DNA of 30,786 nt from a virus (IMGVR_UViG_3300006052_000023:1-30786), one strand, 5' to 3'. Numbered from the stretch's first letter, positions 21,474 through 30,298 are shown. Numbers and translations: made by a program. Notes: generated by a model from the sequence alone, not told the origin.

Positions 21474-24400
21474 GGGTAATTTGGCACAGGGTCCTTTGCG
21501 CGCAACCGCCCTGCAAGTTTCTACCACGGCCATCGGCCAGACCATACCAATTACATACGGTTATGACCGTACCGACGGTCGTCTGATATATTGGTCAAAT
21601 TTTATCTCCCACGGCGGTGGAAGTGGTTTCTTTGGCTCGGGTGCGTCGGGAACCACCTATTCGGCCAATGTTGATCTTTTGATGGGTTACGGCCCGATGG
21701 AGGGAGTATCCGACCTGTGGGCAAATGGTTCGTGGACATTTGTCTATTCAGATATCTACTCTTTCACACCCGGCGCCGTGACCGGCGGACAAACGGTCAA
21801 CTGGTCTATTCCAATGTCTACCTCGGTAAATCCCAATGGCAATGGCATTGTTTTAGTGGCTGGTGTGTATATTTCCAACGTGCCCTATAGTGCCTCTTAC
21901 AATGATTATGTTTTTCCGGGGGTCACCAACTCTTTTACTCTGAGTGGTACGGGGGTCATTCCTCTCAACAATGCCCAATTTCCGGCACCCAATAACAAGA
22001 GTTACGTAAATGGCAGTATTCCCTATGCCTACTATAACTCTGTTTATACCATACATACCGGCTCCGTAGTTTTTCCGGTTGCCATGAGCGCGCCCTATAT
22101 CAATGTTGTCTATTATTTTTGCCAACACAATGATAAACCAAACCCCATCGTATCTCTTGGTTTAGCCTGGGAAGCGCAACTTGGTTCAGGAAGTTCGGGA
22201 CAACCGGTGGTATATCCGGAGTTCAGCGGCGCAAGTGGCGCCAATGTTAACTTGGGTGGAAGTCCGGTTTTTCCCCAGATTCAATTCCATGTAAAGGGTC
22301 TTTACGGTAACGGTTGGGATAGTTCCCAGGGCAGTATGGCAGGATGGACCTCTGACCCCTATCCTATTCAGATGCCGGCCGCGGGCGATTGTAACGTGGC
22401 GGACATCATGATGGACGTCATCTGCTCCGGAAATAATGTGGGCTTATTTGGAACCAATGCGGTTTGGAATCATGGGGCTTGTTTCAATAATATTGTGTAC
22501 GATGGCACCGGGGGTTACGGTAACATTCTTCAATTCTCTCGGTACGGTGGTATCGTCATCGACGAGAATACCGGTCTTGGCCTAAACAAGGTTCGTAACT
22601 ATAGCCATGCCTATACCATTTATATTTCTGGTACCGTGACAGATCAAATATCTTGCGCGCAGGTTCTTACTGAACTGGCCGAAATTGCGAATGCCGCGCC
22701 GGTCTGGAACGGGGCATCTTTAGATTTCATTCCATATTGTGAGGTATCCAATTATGGTAACGGAGCATCTTATGTTGCTCCCACGGCGGCCGGCCCCAGT
22801 TTTAACCTTGGTTACTCTCATTTCAAAGTAACTCCCACCAAGAAGGGAAGTACCGCCGACAAGTCTCCTTTAATCGGAGACGGTGGAGTTCCCAAAGACA
22901 ACTTCAATTCTTTGGCGCTAAATTTCAAAGATCGTACGGGCCAAACCAATAACAATATGATTCTTGTTTCAGATGCCTACGACATTTCTCGTCAGGGACA
23001 AATGCCGCAGGGTTCTCGTTCTTTCAACTGGATTCAGCACCCTTTGGTCGCGGCGCCGGTGGCCTGGGCGATTTTACGACGTAATATTCAAATTACGAGA
23101 CATGGAACTTATTCATTCGATCTTCCGGCTTGTTGGAGTCCGATCCTTTCGCTTATGGATTTTGTGACTCTTAATGATACTTACCTGAGTCCATTTCCGG
23201 TACCAGTTCGCATTATCAAGATTGATGAAAATGAAGATTTTAGTCTGGCCATTGAGGCCGAACGGTTTGTGTACGGAGCCTCGGCTCCCGTGGCGCCCGG
23301 TACGGCAAACGTGGCCGTCAGTTCCGGCGGGAGTGGCTCGGGTGGAAATGGAAGCCAGGAGGCGGGAAGCGTCAATACTCCGATTATTTTTGAGGCAATT
23401 CCGGCCATTTCAAGTCAGCAACAACTTTGGCTTTGTGTCTCGGGCTCTCCTACGACCACCGGCGCGGTGACCGGGGCCACGGTGACTAACCCCGGTTCTT
23501 ACACGGTCGCCCCTTCGGTGACCATCACCGGAGATGGCTCTGGTGCCACGGCCGCGGCTATTTTGAATGGCTCCGGTGGTGTGGCCTCAATTTTTATTAT
23601 CACCCCCGGAGTTGGTTATACCCACGCGTCGATTGTGTTTGGTTCTGGTACCGCCGCGGCAACTGCGATCATCAACAATATCAATCTTCCCTACGGCGGG
23701 TGTTACGTGATGCTGTCCACGGACGGCGGGGCCACTTACAACTATATCAACGGTTCGGCGGCCTCCAGTGTTATTTATGGAAGTCAAATAATGGGCCTGG
23801 TGTACAATTCCAATTATCCATCTCATGTTGACCCGGATGCGGCGGATACGTTATATGTTGACCTCACGGAAAGTGGTGGTGCGCTCCCGGCTTATTCCAC
23901 GGCCCAACGAGATGCCTTCGTGTCACTTTGTTATATGGCCGGAGGAGGAACAATCACCGGAAGTGGCGGTACCACACTCACCATTCCCTATGAATTGATT
24001 TCATACTCTCAGTCAAGTTTGCAAGCCACTAACAAGTACGCCTCGAATACTCCGCCGGGAAGTTCGACGCAGATTCGCCGCGGTGTCTATACTACCCCGG
24101 TCGCGGCGCACAACATCGGAACACAATTTAGTTTCCTGGAAGATGGCAATGTTTTTAAGTGGAATCTTCCAAGTACCTTGGTAGGAGTCACGCTTTATTT
24201 CAAGTTTCTTGCCTTTAACACCGTCGGAGGTACTGTTCAACCTTTATCCAGTGCCACGGCGTATTCTTTTACCCCCACCGGCCTTGTTGGTTGGGGACAA
24301 ATTACCTACACCATTAGTCCGGTGCCCTCGGTCTATCAGGGACAGGCAAGTGGTTGGGCCGGCGTCGACACCAATAGTTCGACCTGGACCAATACAAATG

Positions 24401-25038
24401 ACGTTTATTTTCCTCCTCTGACCGCAACTTTTTCCAATGGTAAAGTCCTGAATTACGCGGCCCGAGATTCGGGCCTGGCGGTCTTTTCAGGAAGTGGCCA
24501 GACGGCCTGGGTTACTATTTATGATCCCACCCAGATTGGAGAACCAAGCGGAGTGGCCACTCTTACGGCCTATGCCGATTTGAATCAAACTCGTTGGAAT
24601 ACTCCGGGATATACCCGGGTTGGTACTTTGACCAGTGGTTCGGGAAGTTCGGGCGGGGGCGGAGGATCAGGTTCCAGTGGTCCATACTTTATCTCCTCAT
24701 TCGAAGGCGACCCCACGCTTACCCGGCCGATTGCCAGTCAAATTCTTCTTTCCCATGTTATACCAGGAAACTTGACTAACGTGGTTTTGCCGGTGGGTCT
24801 GGCCGGATCGCGGGCCATTTGCAAAGCGGCGCCGACCGGGGCCGTCACCATCACGATCAAACAGAATGGTACGACCCGTGGAACAATTAACTTTGCGGCC
24901 TCGGCCACGACGGCCACGTTCAGTTTTACTTCGGCGGTTACATTATTGCCCGGAGACATCGTAGACTTTATCTATCAGGCGGGTTCTGATCTTACTTTCG
25001 CCGGTGTTTCTTGGTCACTGGCAGGAACGAGGAGTTAA
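21466..25038 (+). CDS. J-like tail tip / host-specificity protein
   Basis: 1190 residues, ATG 21466 with GGAAGGA five bases upstream. The start (GPLRATALQVSTTAIGQTIP, YGYDRTDGRLIYWSNF) is the usual opening of tail tip proteins that follow the peptidase (lambda J, RcGTA g15). Residues about 300-600 form the central hub region (ISCAQVLTELAEIANAAPVW, IQITRHGTYSFDLPACW, PVRIIKIDENEDFSLAIEAE). After a Gly/Ser linker (about 620-636) comes a beta domain with GATVTNPGSYTVAPSVTITG, a repeat type common in tail proteins. A second Gly/Ser linker at about 1057-1072 precedes a separate C-terminal domain (1073-1190) that could bind receptor. It probably closes the tail tip and contacts the host. Confidence 0.85.
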   Translation: MFKGNLAQGPLRATALQVSTTAIGQTIPITYGYDRTDGRLIYWSNFISHGGGSGFFGSGASGTTYSANVDLLMGYGPMEGVSDLWANGSWTFVYSDIYSFTPGAVTGGQTVNWSIPMSTSVNPNGNGIVLVAGVYISNVPYSASYNDYVFPGVTNSFTLSGTGVIPLNNAQFPAPNNKSYVNGSIPYAYYNSVYTIHTGSVVFPVAMSAPYINVVYYFCQHNDKPNPIVSLGLAWEAQLGSGSSGQPVVYPEFSGASGANVNLGGSPVFPQIQFHVKGLYGNGWDSSQGSMAGWTSDPYPIQMPAAGDCNVADIMMDVICSGNNVGLFGTNAVWNHGACFNNIVYDGTGGYGNILQFSRYGGIVIDENTGLGLNKVRNYSHAYTIYISGTVTDQISCAQVLTELAEIANAAPVWNGASLDFIPYCEVSNYGNGASYVAPTAAGPSFNLGYSHFKVTPTKKGSTADKSPLIGDGGVPKDNFNSLALNFKDRTGQTNNNMILVSDAYDISRQGQMPQGSRSFNWIQHPLVAAPVAWAILRRNIQITRHGTYSFDLPACWSPILSLMDFVTLNDTYLSPFPVPVRIIKIDENEDFSLAIEAERFVYGASAPVAPGTANVAVSSGGSGSGGNGSQEAGSVNTPIIFEAIPAISSQQQLWLCVSGSPTTTGAVTGATVTNPGSYTVAPSVTITGDGSGATAAAILNGSGGVASIFIITPGVGYTHASIVFGSGTAAATAIINNINLPYGGCYVMLSTDGGATYNYINGSAASSVIYGSQIMGLVYNSNYPSHVDPDAADTLYVDLTESGGALPAYSTAQRDAFVSLCYMAGGGTITGSGGTTLTIPYELISYSQSSLQATNKYASNTPPGSSTQIRRGVYTTPVAAHNIGTQFSFLEDGNVFKWNLPSTLVGVTLYFKFLAFNTVGGTVQPLSSATAYSFTPTGLVGWGQITYTISPVPSVYQGQASGWAGVDTNSSTWTNTNDVYFPPLTATFSNGKVLNYAARDSGLAVFSGSGQTAWVTIYDPTQIGEPSGVATLTAYADLNQTRWNTPGYTRVGTLTSGSGSSGGGGGSGSSGPYFISSFEGDPTLTRPIASQILLSHVIPGNLTNVVLPVGLAGSRAICKAAPTGAVTITIKQNGTTRGTINFAASATTATFSFTSAVTLLPGDIVDFIYQAGSDLTFAGVSWSLAGTRS

Positions 25039-25042
25039 CCAG

Positions 25043-26113
25043 ATGGCAGGAATTTTTACCAATGGTGTATTTTCAATGGGTTTTGACATGGACCCCGGCG
25101 TGGCGCAAATTTTTACGCAGAGCGCCGGGGGTAGTTTTACCAGTGCCACGACTCCCTTTGGTTATGGTTATTCTTTGCAGTTGGCCAACGGCATTAGTTC
25201 TCCCGCCGGAATTCTTTTCAATACAACACTTACAAGTGTAATCATGGGTGCTCGGTTGATTTGTACCGGCGGTCTTCCATCAACCAATGCGATTATTTTA
25301 CAATTCTACGACGCCACGGCCGGTGCGGCCCAGGTATCTCTTCGTCTTTATTCGGATGGTCACCTACAGTTCTTTTTGGGAGGTGGGACGGGTACTCCGT
25401 TGGGATCGGCCTCGGCCTCTGGTCTGATTGTTAATAATACCTGGGTTTATTTAGAGGCCTCGGTTACGATCAATAACAGCGGCGCCGGGGCGGTGGCCTG
25501 TCAAATTAACGGAACATCTGTTATTTCCGCCGGTTCTTTGGCCTCAACACAAAGTACGGCAAATGCATATGTCAACGCATTTCAGTTCGTGGCCGGTCCT
25601 CCCAGTAACTCCTACTGGGATGACTGGTATATGCTGGATACCACGGCCGCCTCGCCATTGAATGCCTTTCTCGGCAATGTTCAGGTGCGGGGCGATAAAC
25701 CGAATGCCAATTCGGCGGTGGGTGGACGGAATGCCTGGAGTCCGACCAATCCTACCAATGTCAACTATACGAACGTAGGCAATGTACCTTATTCGGCGTC
25801 GCAATATAACGCCGATTCAACAGTGGGCGACTATGACATGTTCCGATTTCCTACCCTATCGGCGGCCTCGGTCTATTTCGTCAATGAGTGGGCAGCATTG
25901 ACTTTGGATAGCGCCGGAAGTAGAACCGTAGAATTGAATTGTTACTCTACAACCGGTGGAGGTTCAACCGACGCGCCCAGTACCCCGATTACACCCTCGT
26001 CCGGATCAATTGGTTATTTCAGCCAACCGCAAATTGTCGACCCCAATACCGGGTCGGCCTGGACCGTGGTCGGAGCGGGTAACGCAGAATTCGGAGTCAA
26101 GGTACAGACTTAA
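25043..26113 (+). CDS. LamG-like tail protein
   Basis: 356 residues. I choose ATG 25043, with GAGGAG upstream; the in-frame start at 25004 overlaps the J-like gene more and lacks a site. The pattern is a concanavalin-like beta sandwich: MGFDMD near the start, ILFNTTLTSVIMGARLICTG, VSLRLYSDGHLQFFLGGGTG, WVYLEASVTINNSGAGAV and YWDDWYMLDTTA, the standard closing 'DD.Y..D' of such domains in phage tails, followed by LNAFLGNVQVRGDKPNANSA. Carbohydrate binding is plausible. It ends in TAATG, coupled to the next gene. Confidence 0.72.
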   Translation: MAGIFTNGVFSMGFDMDPGVAQIFTQSAGGSFTSATTPFGYGYSLQLANGISSPAGILFNTTLTSVIMGARLICTGGLPSTNAIILQFYDATAGAAQVSLRLYSDGHLQFFLGGGTGTPLGSASASGLIVNNTWVYLEASVTINNSGAGAVACQINGTSVISAGSLASTQSTANAYVNAFQFVAGPPSNSYWDDWYMLDTTAASPLNAFLGNVQVRGDKPNANSAVGGRNAWSPTNPTNVNYTNVGNVPYSASQYNADSTVGDYDMFRFPTLSAASVYFVNEWAALTLDSAGSRTVELNCYSTTGGGSTDAPSTPITPSSGSIGYFSQPQIVDPNTGSAWTVVGAGNAEFGVKVQT

Positions 26114-27909
26114 TGGCAAAAGTCTACGTATTCACCCCACCCAACGCCGGATCGTCGATTCTCACCTCGACCATTTACCCCAATGCCGACGGGGCCTCGG
26201 TTGAAATCCCTTGGTCGGCAGATATTCTCGCCCCCTCCGCCGGGGGATGGGAAACATCCAATGGAACAAATACGGCGTCGGCGGGTTATAGTTGGACCAA
26301 TTTTGATGCCGTCATACAAAACCAATTAAACTACGGGGCGCACTCCGTGGTAGTTTCTTTGTCCCCGATCAGTTTCAGTAACGGAGTCGGACGAGGAAAT
26401 AAAACCAGTCCTCAATATATTTTTAGTACCAATTGGGCCGCCTCTCTGAGCGTTCCGCAACTATATACCGGGGCCACCTCCGACTACCCCGGAGATGCCT
26501 TGATCCCGTATGGCACCTGTGCCCAGGGGGTGGATAATACGGCCTTTCCCGCCGCCTGGACTACTCCGTTTTTAACGGCCTGGAAGGCCGCCGTGGGACA
26601 GGCCCTAACTCATATGGCCGGACAGTCTTATGCGCCGTACATCGCCTATATCCGGGTGGGCGGAGGTGCGGGAGGTGAGTGGTTTCCCTGGGCAACCCAG
26701 GCACTAGAAACATTGTGCTCTCCGGCCAACGTGGCCGGTCTTAAAACCCAATGGATGGCCTATAACAATACAATGCAGTCGTATATCACCGGCCTGGGAA
26801 CCGGATTTCAATTTGTTCAGGCCATGGACGGAGGTTTCGCAAGTCAAAACATTCCCTATCATTGGTGTACTTCCGAGGCTACCAATGCAGTTACCAATAG
26901 CATGAATGGTATTGGTACCGAGGGCCTAAAAGGTCAAGATATTACCAATTTTAACGCGGTCGGATATGCCGATGGAAATACGCATGTTTCCGGATATCCC
27001 TCCATGAACTCGGCATATTTATTCAAGACTTACCTTCGTTCTTCGCAGTTAACTCATTTGCAGACGCAAACCTCCGCGGCCAGCGATCCGACTAATACCA
27101 ATCAGCCAGGATCATTGGTTCCACTTTTACCCTATGCCACAAATACAATTTTTTCAACTGATATCGAATTGTACTACGTAGATTGGCAAGTGGCCTATGA
27201 CCCGGCCAACACTAATCACGGAACCTACGGCGCGGCCTACGCCCAGGCCATTCAAACGGCACGGGGTATCGTGGCCTCCTGGCAAAGTGATGTGTATGCC
27301 GATACGTTCAAAGTTCCCGAGGCGCCGCGGGGATTTTATCAACCTACGGAATTTGACGGTTTTGTCCGGTCTTTAGTCAAGGCAAGATCATTACAGATAA
27401 CTCGAGAAATGGTGCTGGTTCTCCCGGCCGTGGCACCTTATCTTCGGGTATTCGACGCAGATGACGGAAGCGGACAACGTTCACAAATTTCGACGGCGCA
27501 TATGTGGGCAATTGACGCGGATCAAGTAATTGGACCGCCGGCCGTTATCCACGCCCGAAATTTGCAGATTACCCGTGAGGTGATTATTCCGGCCCCGGTA
27601 TCTACCGTGCATGCCCGGGATTTACAAATTACCCGCGAGGCGATTATCATTCATACGCCAACGGCCAAAGATTTTCAAATTATTCGTGAGGCGATTCTAC
27701 AGGCAAATCCACTGGTTCGTAATTTGCAGGTTTTTCGAGAAACTGTATTAATACGACCCCTTCCGGTCAATCTTCTTACCTTTTTTGATGGCGACACCGA
27801 TCGAGTATTAGGTTGGGGAATACCCACGGCCGCCATTCAGCAAGAAGATTTTTTTACCCAGGTATTTGGACCAATTTTTCTTCAACCCCAATTGTGCATT
27901 AACACCTAA
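26113..27909 (+). CDS. Glycosidase-like barrel protein with C-terminal repeats
   Basis: 598 residues, ATG 26113 overlapping the previous stop by one base. Residues about 1-400 look like a glycosidase-type TIM barrel: GASVEIPWSADILAPSAGGW, FDAVIQNQLNYGAHSVVVSL, YIAYIRVGGGAGGEWFPW (E189, candidate acid/base) and STDIELYYVDWQVAYDP (E352, candidate nucleophile). From about 424 the protein changes to five short repeats of the type R-[NDS]-[LF]-Q-[IV]-x-R-E-x-[IV] (at about 424, 480, 500, 518, 535), interspersed with acidic stretches (VFDADDGSGQ, FFDGDTDRVLG). It may be a depolymerase-like or binding spike; enzymatic activity is inferred only from fold resemblance. Confidence 0.65.
   Translation: MAKVYVFTPPNAGSSILTSTIYPNADGASVEIPWSADILAPSAGGWETSNGTNTASAGYSWTNFDAVIQNQLNYGAHSVVVSLSPISFSNGVGRGNKTSPQYIFSTNWAASLSVPQLYTGATSDYPGDALIPYGTCAQGVDNTAFPAAWTTPFLTAWKAAVGQALTHMAGQSYAPYIAYIRVGGGAGGEWFPWATQALETLCSPANVAGLKTQWMAYNNTMQSYITGLGTGFQFVQAMDGGFASQNIPYHWCTSEATNAVTNSMNGIGTEGLKGQDITNFNAVGYADGNTHVSGYPSMNSAYLFKTYLRSSQLTHLQTQTSAASDPTNTNQPGSLVPLLPYATNTIFSTDIELYYVDWQVAYDPANTNHGTYGAAYAQAIQTARGIVASWQSDVYADTFKVPEAPRGFYQPTEFDGFVRSLVKARSLQITREMVLVLPAVAPYLRVFDADDGSGQRSQISTAHMWAIDADQVIGPPAVIHARNLQITREVIIPAPVSTVHARDLQITREAIIIHTPTAKDFQIIREAILQANPLVRNLQVFRETVLIRPLPVNLLTFFDGDTDRVLGWGIPTAAIQQEDFFTQVFGPIFLQPQLCINT
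27382..27765 (+). repeat. LQITRE-type protein repeats
   Basis: Five copies of a 12-15 residue motif: ARSLQITREMVLVLP, HARNLQITREVIIPAP, HARDLQITREAIIIHTP, AKDFQIIREAILQ and VRNLQVFRETVLIRP. The first two are 56 residues apart; the rest are 17-20 apart. DNA similarity is clearest between copies two and three. Confidence 0.85.
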
Positions 27910-27960
27910 CTTGCGATACGATCGGCAGCGTAGGGTAACTGCCCCAGTGAGGACAAGAGA

Positions 27961-28320
27961 ATGCTTCGTCGCTTCGTCAGCTTATCTGCCCTCTCGGTGC
28001 TTGTATATTTGAGTGCGATACTGGTTGTTCAGGCTCAAAACAACCCGATGGAAGTAACCATCAACCGGTTAGACGACCGTACGCGTCAAATTGAAAGTGC
28101 CCAGGCTACCAACACCGCCGAGACTAATGAACTTCAACGACAACTTCACGAACTGCAACAGCAACGGTTAGATGAACGAATTGCCGTGGTAGAAAGCACC
28201 GAGGCGACCAATACAAAACTTCTAATTGGAATTTGCCTTGGTATGTTTCCAGTTTTAATTGATTTGGCACGTCGATGGATGACACAATCTCAGGCAAAAG
28301 AACCAGACCCGGGGGATTAA
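27961..28320 (+). CDS. Small two-membrane-segment coiled-coil protein, lysis region
   Basis: 119 residues, ATG 27961 with GAGGA seven bases upstream. The N-terminus (MLRRFVSLSALSVLVYLSAI, ending VVQAQ) is a signal peptide or membrane anchor. Residues about 30-80 are a polar coiled coil (RLDDRTRQIESAQATNT, NELQRQLHELQQQRLDERI), and LLIGICLGMFPVLIDLA forms a second membrane segment before a short charged tail. It lies just upstream of the endolysin. A spanin- or holin-related role is plausible, but the two membrane segments flanking a coiled coil do not match a standard class that I recognise. Confidence 0.7.
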   Translation: MLRRFVSLSALSVLVYLSAILVVQAQNNPMEVTINRLDDRTRQIESAQATNTAETNELQRQLHELQQQRLDERIAVVESTEATNTKLLIGICLGMFPVLIDLARRWMTQSQAKEPDPGD

Positions 28321-28322
28321 GT

Positions 28323-28742
28323 ATGCTGATTGATAACTTGAAAACGCAGTTAATCCGGGATGAGAGTCTTCGATTGAAACCATATCGAGATACGGTGGGA
28401 AAACTTACCATCGGCGTCGGTCGGAACCTTGACGATCGTGGTATTACCGAGGCCGAGGCCGACCTCATGTTAGAAAATGATATCGCGGATCATCACCAAA
28501 AACTTCTGGAAAATTTGCCCTGGACGGGCCAACTTGATGAGGCCCGTCTCGGAGTTTTAATTGCCATGAGTTTTAACATGGGAGAAAATCGCCTGGAAGG
28601 ATTCCACCAAACCTTGTCATTGGTCAAGACCGGAAATTACGGGGCCGCGGCCGATGAGATGCTTAACTCAACTTGGGCAAACCAGGTGGGTGCCCGCGCA
28701 CATCGTCTGGCGCTCCAAATGAAAACCGGAGAGTGGCAATAA
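28323..28742 (+). CDS. Endolysin, T4-type lysozyme (GH24)
   Basis: 139 residues, ATG 28323 shortly after the previous stop; a longer in-frame reading from 28275 overlaps the previous gene and lacks support. The T4 lysozyme active site is clear: RDESLRLKPYRDTVGKLTIG with E14, D23 and T29, the same 9 and 6 residue spacing as E11, D20 and T26 of T4 lysozyme. RLGVLIAMSFNMG and the C-terminal WANQVGARAHRLALQMKTGEW are further family hallmarks. It cleaves the glycan strands of peptidoglycan. No signal or SAR segment is present, so it needs a holin for release. Confidence 0.96.
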   Translation: MLIDNLKTQLIRDESLRLKPYRDTVGKLTIGVGRNLDDRGITEAEADLMLENDIADHHQKLLENLPWTGQLDEARLGVLIAMSFNMGENRLEGFHQTLSLVKTGNYGAAADEMLNSTWANQVGARAHRLALQMKTGEWQ

Positions 28743-28752
28743 AAGGAGGAGG

Positions 28753-29160
28753 ATGATGACTGCCACGGCGCTTCCCAATATTACCCGCCTAGATGTCTGG
28801 TTGGTGATCGTACTGACTGCCCTGGTGTATCTTGCCATCAAGGCGTGCCGGGCAAAATTTCCTGATCCGGCCATTCTCCAAGGCTACGCCACCATCTGTA
28901 ATACCAAAGGTGGTATCATTTTAATTTTGCTGTGTCTTTGGCTTCTCACACTCGGGGTCACTACGACATTTTGCATGTGGGTCATTGTAAAAGGAATTGA
29001 TCCGCAAAATGCCGTGGTCATTTTTATGTTGGGCGTTCTTTCCGGAACGGCCTTTGGCAATGTCAATGGTGCATTTTTCAAAACGATGACCGGCGAAGAC
29101 CCCAAGATTCCGGTACCACCCCCAAACCAACTTCCCCCGAAGGAAACGACGGGGGCCTAA
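28753..29160 (+). CDS. Membrane protein, holin candidate
   Basis: 135 residues. Two adjacent ATG codons (28753, 28756) follow AAAGGAGG; 28756 has the better spacing. Three hydrophobic segments are visible: WLVIVLTALVYLAI, GIILILLCLWLLTLGVTTTF and VVIFMLGVLSGTAFG, followed by a Pro-rich polar tail (PKIPVPPPNQLPPKE). Size, three membrane segments and the place right after the endolysin fit a holin that would release it across the inner membrane. Confidence 0.72.
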   Translation: MMTATALPNITRLDVWLVIVLTALVYLAIKACRAKFPDPAILQGYATICNTKGGIILILLCLWLLTLGVTTTFCMWVIVKGIDPQNAVVIFMLGVLSGTAFGNVNGAFFKTMTGEDPKIPVPPPNQLPPKETTGA

Positions 29161-29186
29161 CACGTTTCATTAAGGAGAAAACTGAT

Positions 29187-29600
29187 ATGACGTTCTTCGG
29201 AAAGATTGAAAATTTCTTCAAGAAGGTATTTGGCTCTACCAAATGGGAAACCACGGCGGCCTCGGTGATTACCCTGGTCGCACCTCTGCTCGAAACCGTC
29301 GTGACTCTGACGGCCGGCGAGCCGGCGGCGATGTTGGTGGAAAATGTCATTCACGAAATTCAAGGTGATCTGGCGGCCGTCTCGGCCGTGGTAACCTCGG
29401 CCGTGGTACCGGGTACCACGGGATCGGCCGCCGTGGCAACCAATGTTCTCACGGCGGTACAAAACAATCTTCAACAATTATTGGCGGCGGCCGAGATTAA
29501 AAATCCGGTTACCCAGCAACAGGTCACCGGTATCGTAAACACAGTCGCCGGCGAAATCAATGCCATTCTGGCAGCGGTTAAAAACGCAAAGGCGGCCTAA
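29187..29600 (+). CDS. Small amphipathic/hydrophobic helical protein
   Basis: 137 residues, ATG 29187 behind TAAGGAG. It opens with an aromatic, basic amphipathic helix (MTFFGKIENFFKKVFG), continues with moderately hydrophobic Ala/Val-rich helices (SVITLVAPLLETVVTL, AVVTSAVVPGTTGSAAVATN) and ends helical (VAGEINAILAAVKNAKA). There is no cysteine and no enzyme motif. It is next to the holin candidate and may associate with the membrane; its function is unknown. Confidence 0.7.
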   Translation: MTFFGKIENFFKKVFGSTKWETTAASVITLVAPLLETVVTLTAGEPAAMLVENVIHEIQGDLAAVSAVVTSAVVPGTTGSAAVATNVLTAVQNNLQQLLAAAEIKNPVTQQQVTGIVNTVAGEINAILAAVKNAKAA

Positions 29601-29601
29601 A

Positions 29602-30291
29602 ATGGAAAGAATCCGTGAATGGTCCGTGGTGGCGACACTATGGGCGCTCACGGTCCTCCTGATAACCCTCGGGTACTATATCCCGGGGGTTGTCAGAGAT
29701 TTGCACAAAACTTTGGGAACGTACCAGGAATCAGGTAAACAGATGACTAAAACGTTATCTGAGTTACAGGGTACCCTGGGGGCAACCCGGGAGGCCGTGG
29801 GAACTTCTAAACAAACTCTTGAACAGGTCCGAGATGCGGCCGCCATTTTTAAATCGGCCGCGTCAGATAACCAGACCTATTACCGGCAGTTGGCCCGACA
29901 GGCAGTGGGCATGGAACGGGCGCTTCGATTGACTTTGGATCGTACCGACCGATCGCTCAATGACCATGTTCTTCCCGATATGGACGCAGCGATCACGGCT
30001 TTTAACCTGCATTCGAGTGAAACCCTCGATTCGGTGACCACGGCCGGTAATTCTTTGAATCGGCAGATTACCGATCCGCAAATTGCCATGTTTATTAACA
30101 ATATGAACCTGGCCAGTCTGGCGACCGCCGATACCATGGCGCATGTCGATAAAACCTCGGTCGCCGTGGAACATACCGTCGAGTATTACGACAAGAAATT
30201 AACCACCCCGGTGGGGTTTGCCAAGACCGTTGCCCATGGAGTTTTGGATGTTGGCTCCAAGGTAGGTTCTATGTTTGCCGGTTTTAAATAA
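29602..30291 (+). CDS. Membrane-anchored helical protein
   Basis: 229 residues. ATG 29602 is chosen: it starts one base after the previous stop, while an upstream in-frame start at 29560 lies inside that gene. The N-terminus has one membrane segment (VVATLWALTVLLITLGYYIP), followed by about 190 mostly polar residues with long heptad-like helices (LHKTLGTYQESGKQMTKTLS, SKQTLEQVRDAAAIF). By topology, the helical part would be on the periplasmic or cytoplasmic side depending on orientation. It is the last gene before a strong terminator. It could be a spanin-like or exclusion-type protein; no family is recognised. Confidence 0.72.
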   Translation: MERIREWSVVATLWALTVLLITLGYYIPGVVRDLHKTLGTYQESGKQMTKTLSELQGTLGATREAVGTSKQTLEQVRDAAAIFKSAASDNQTYYRQLARQAVGMERALRLTLDRTDRSLNDHVLPDMDAAITAFNLHSSETLDSVTTAGNSLNRQITDPQIAMFINNMNLASLATADTMAHVDKTSVAVEHTVEYYDKKLTTPVGFAKTVAHGVLDVGSKVGSMFAGFK

Positions 30292-30298
30292 TCTGATA

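Noticed and set aside
25004-25042. Upstream start for the LamG-like gene
   Set aside because: It lies inside the J-like gene without a ribosome binding site; ATG 25043 has GAGGAG at a good distance.
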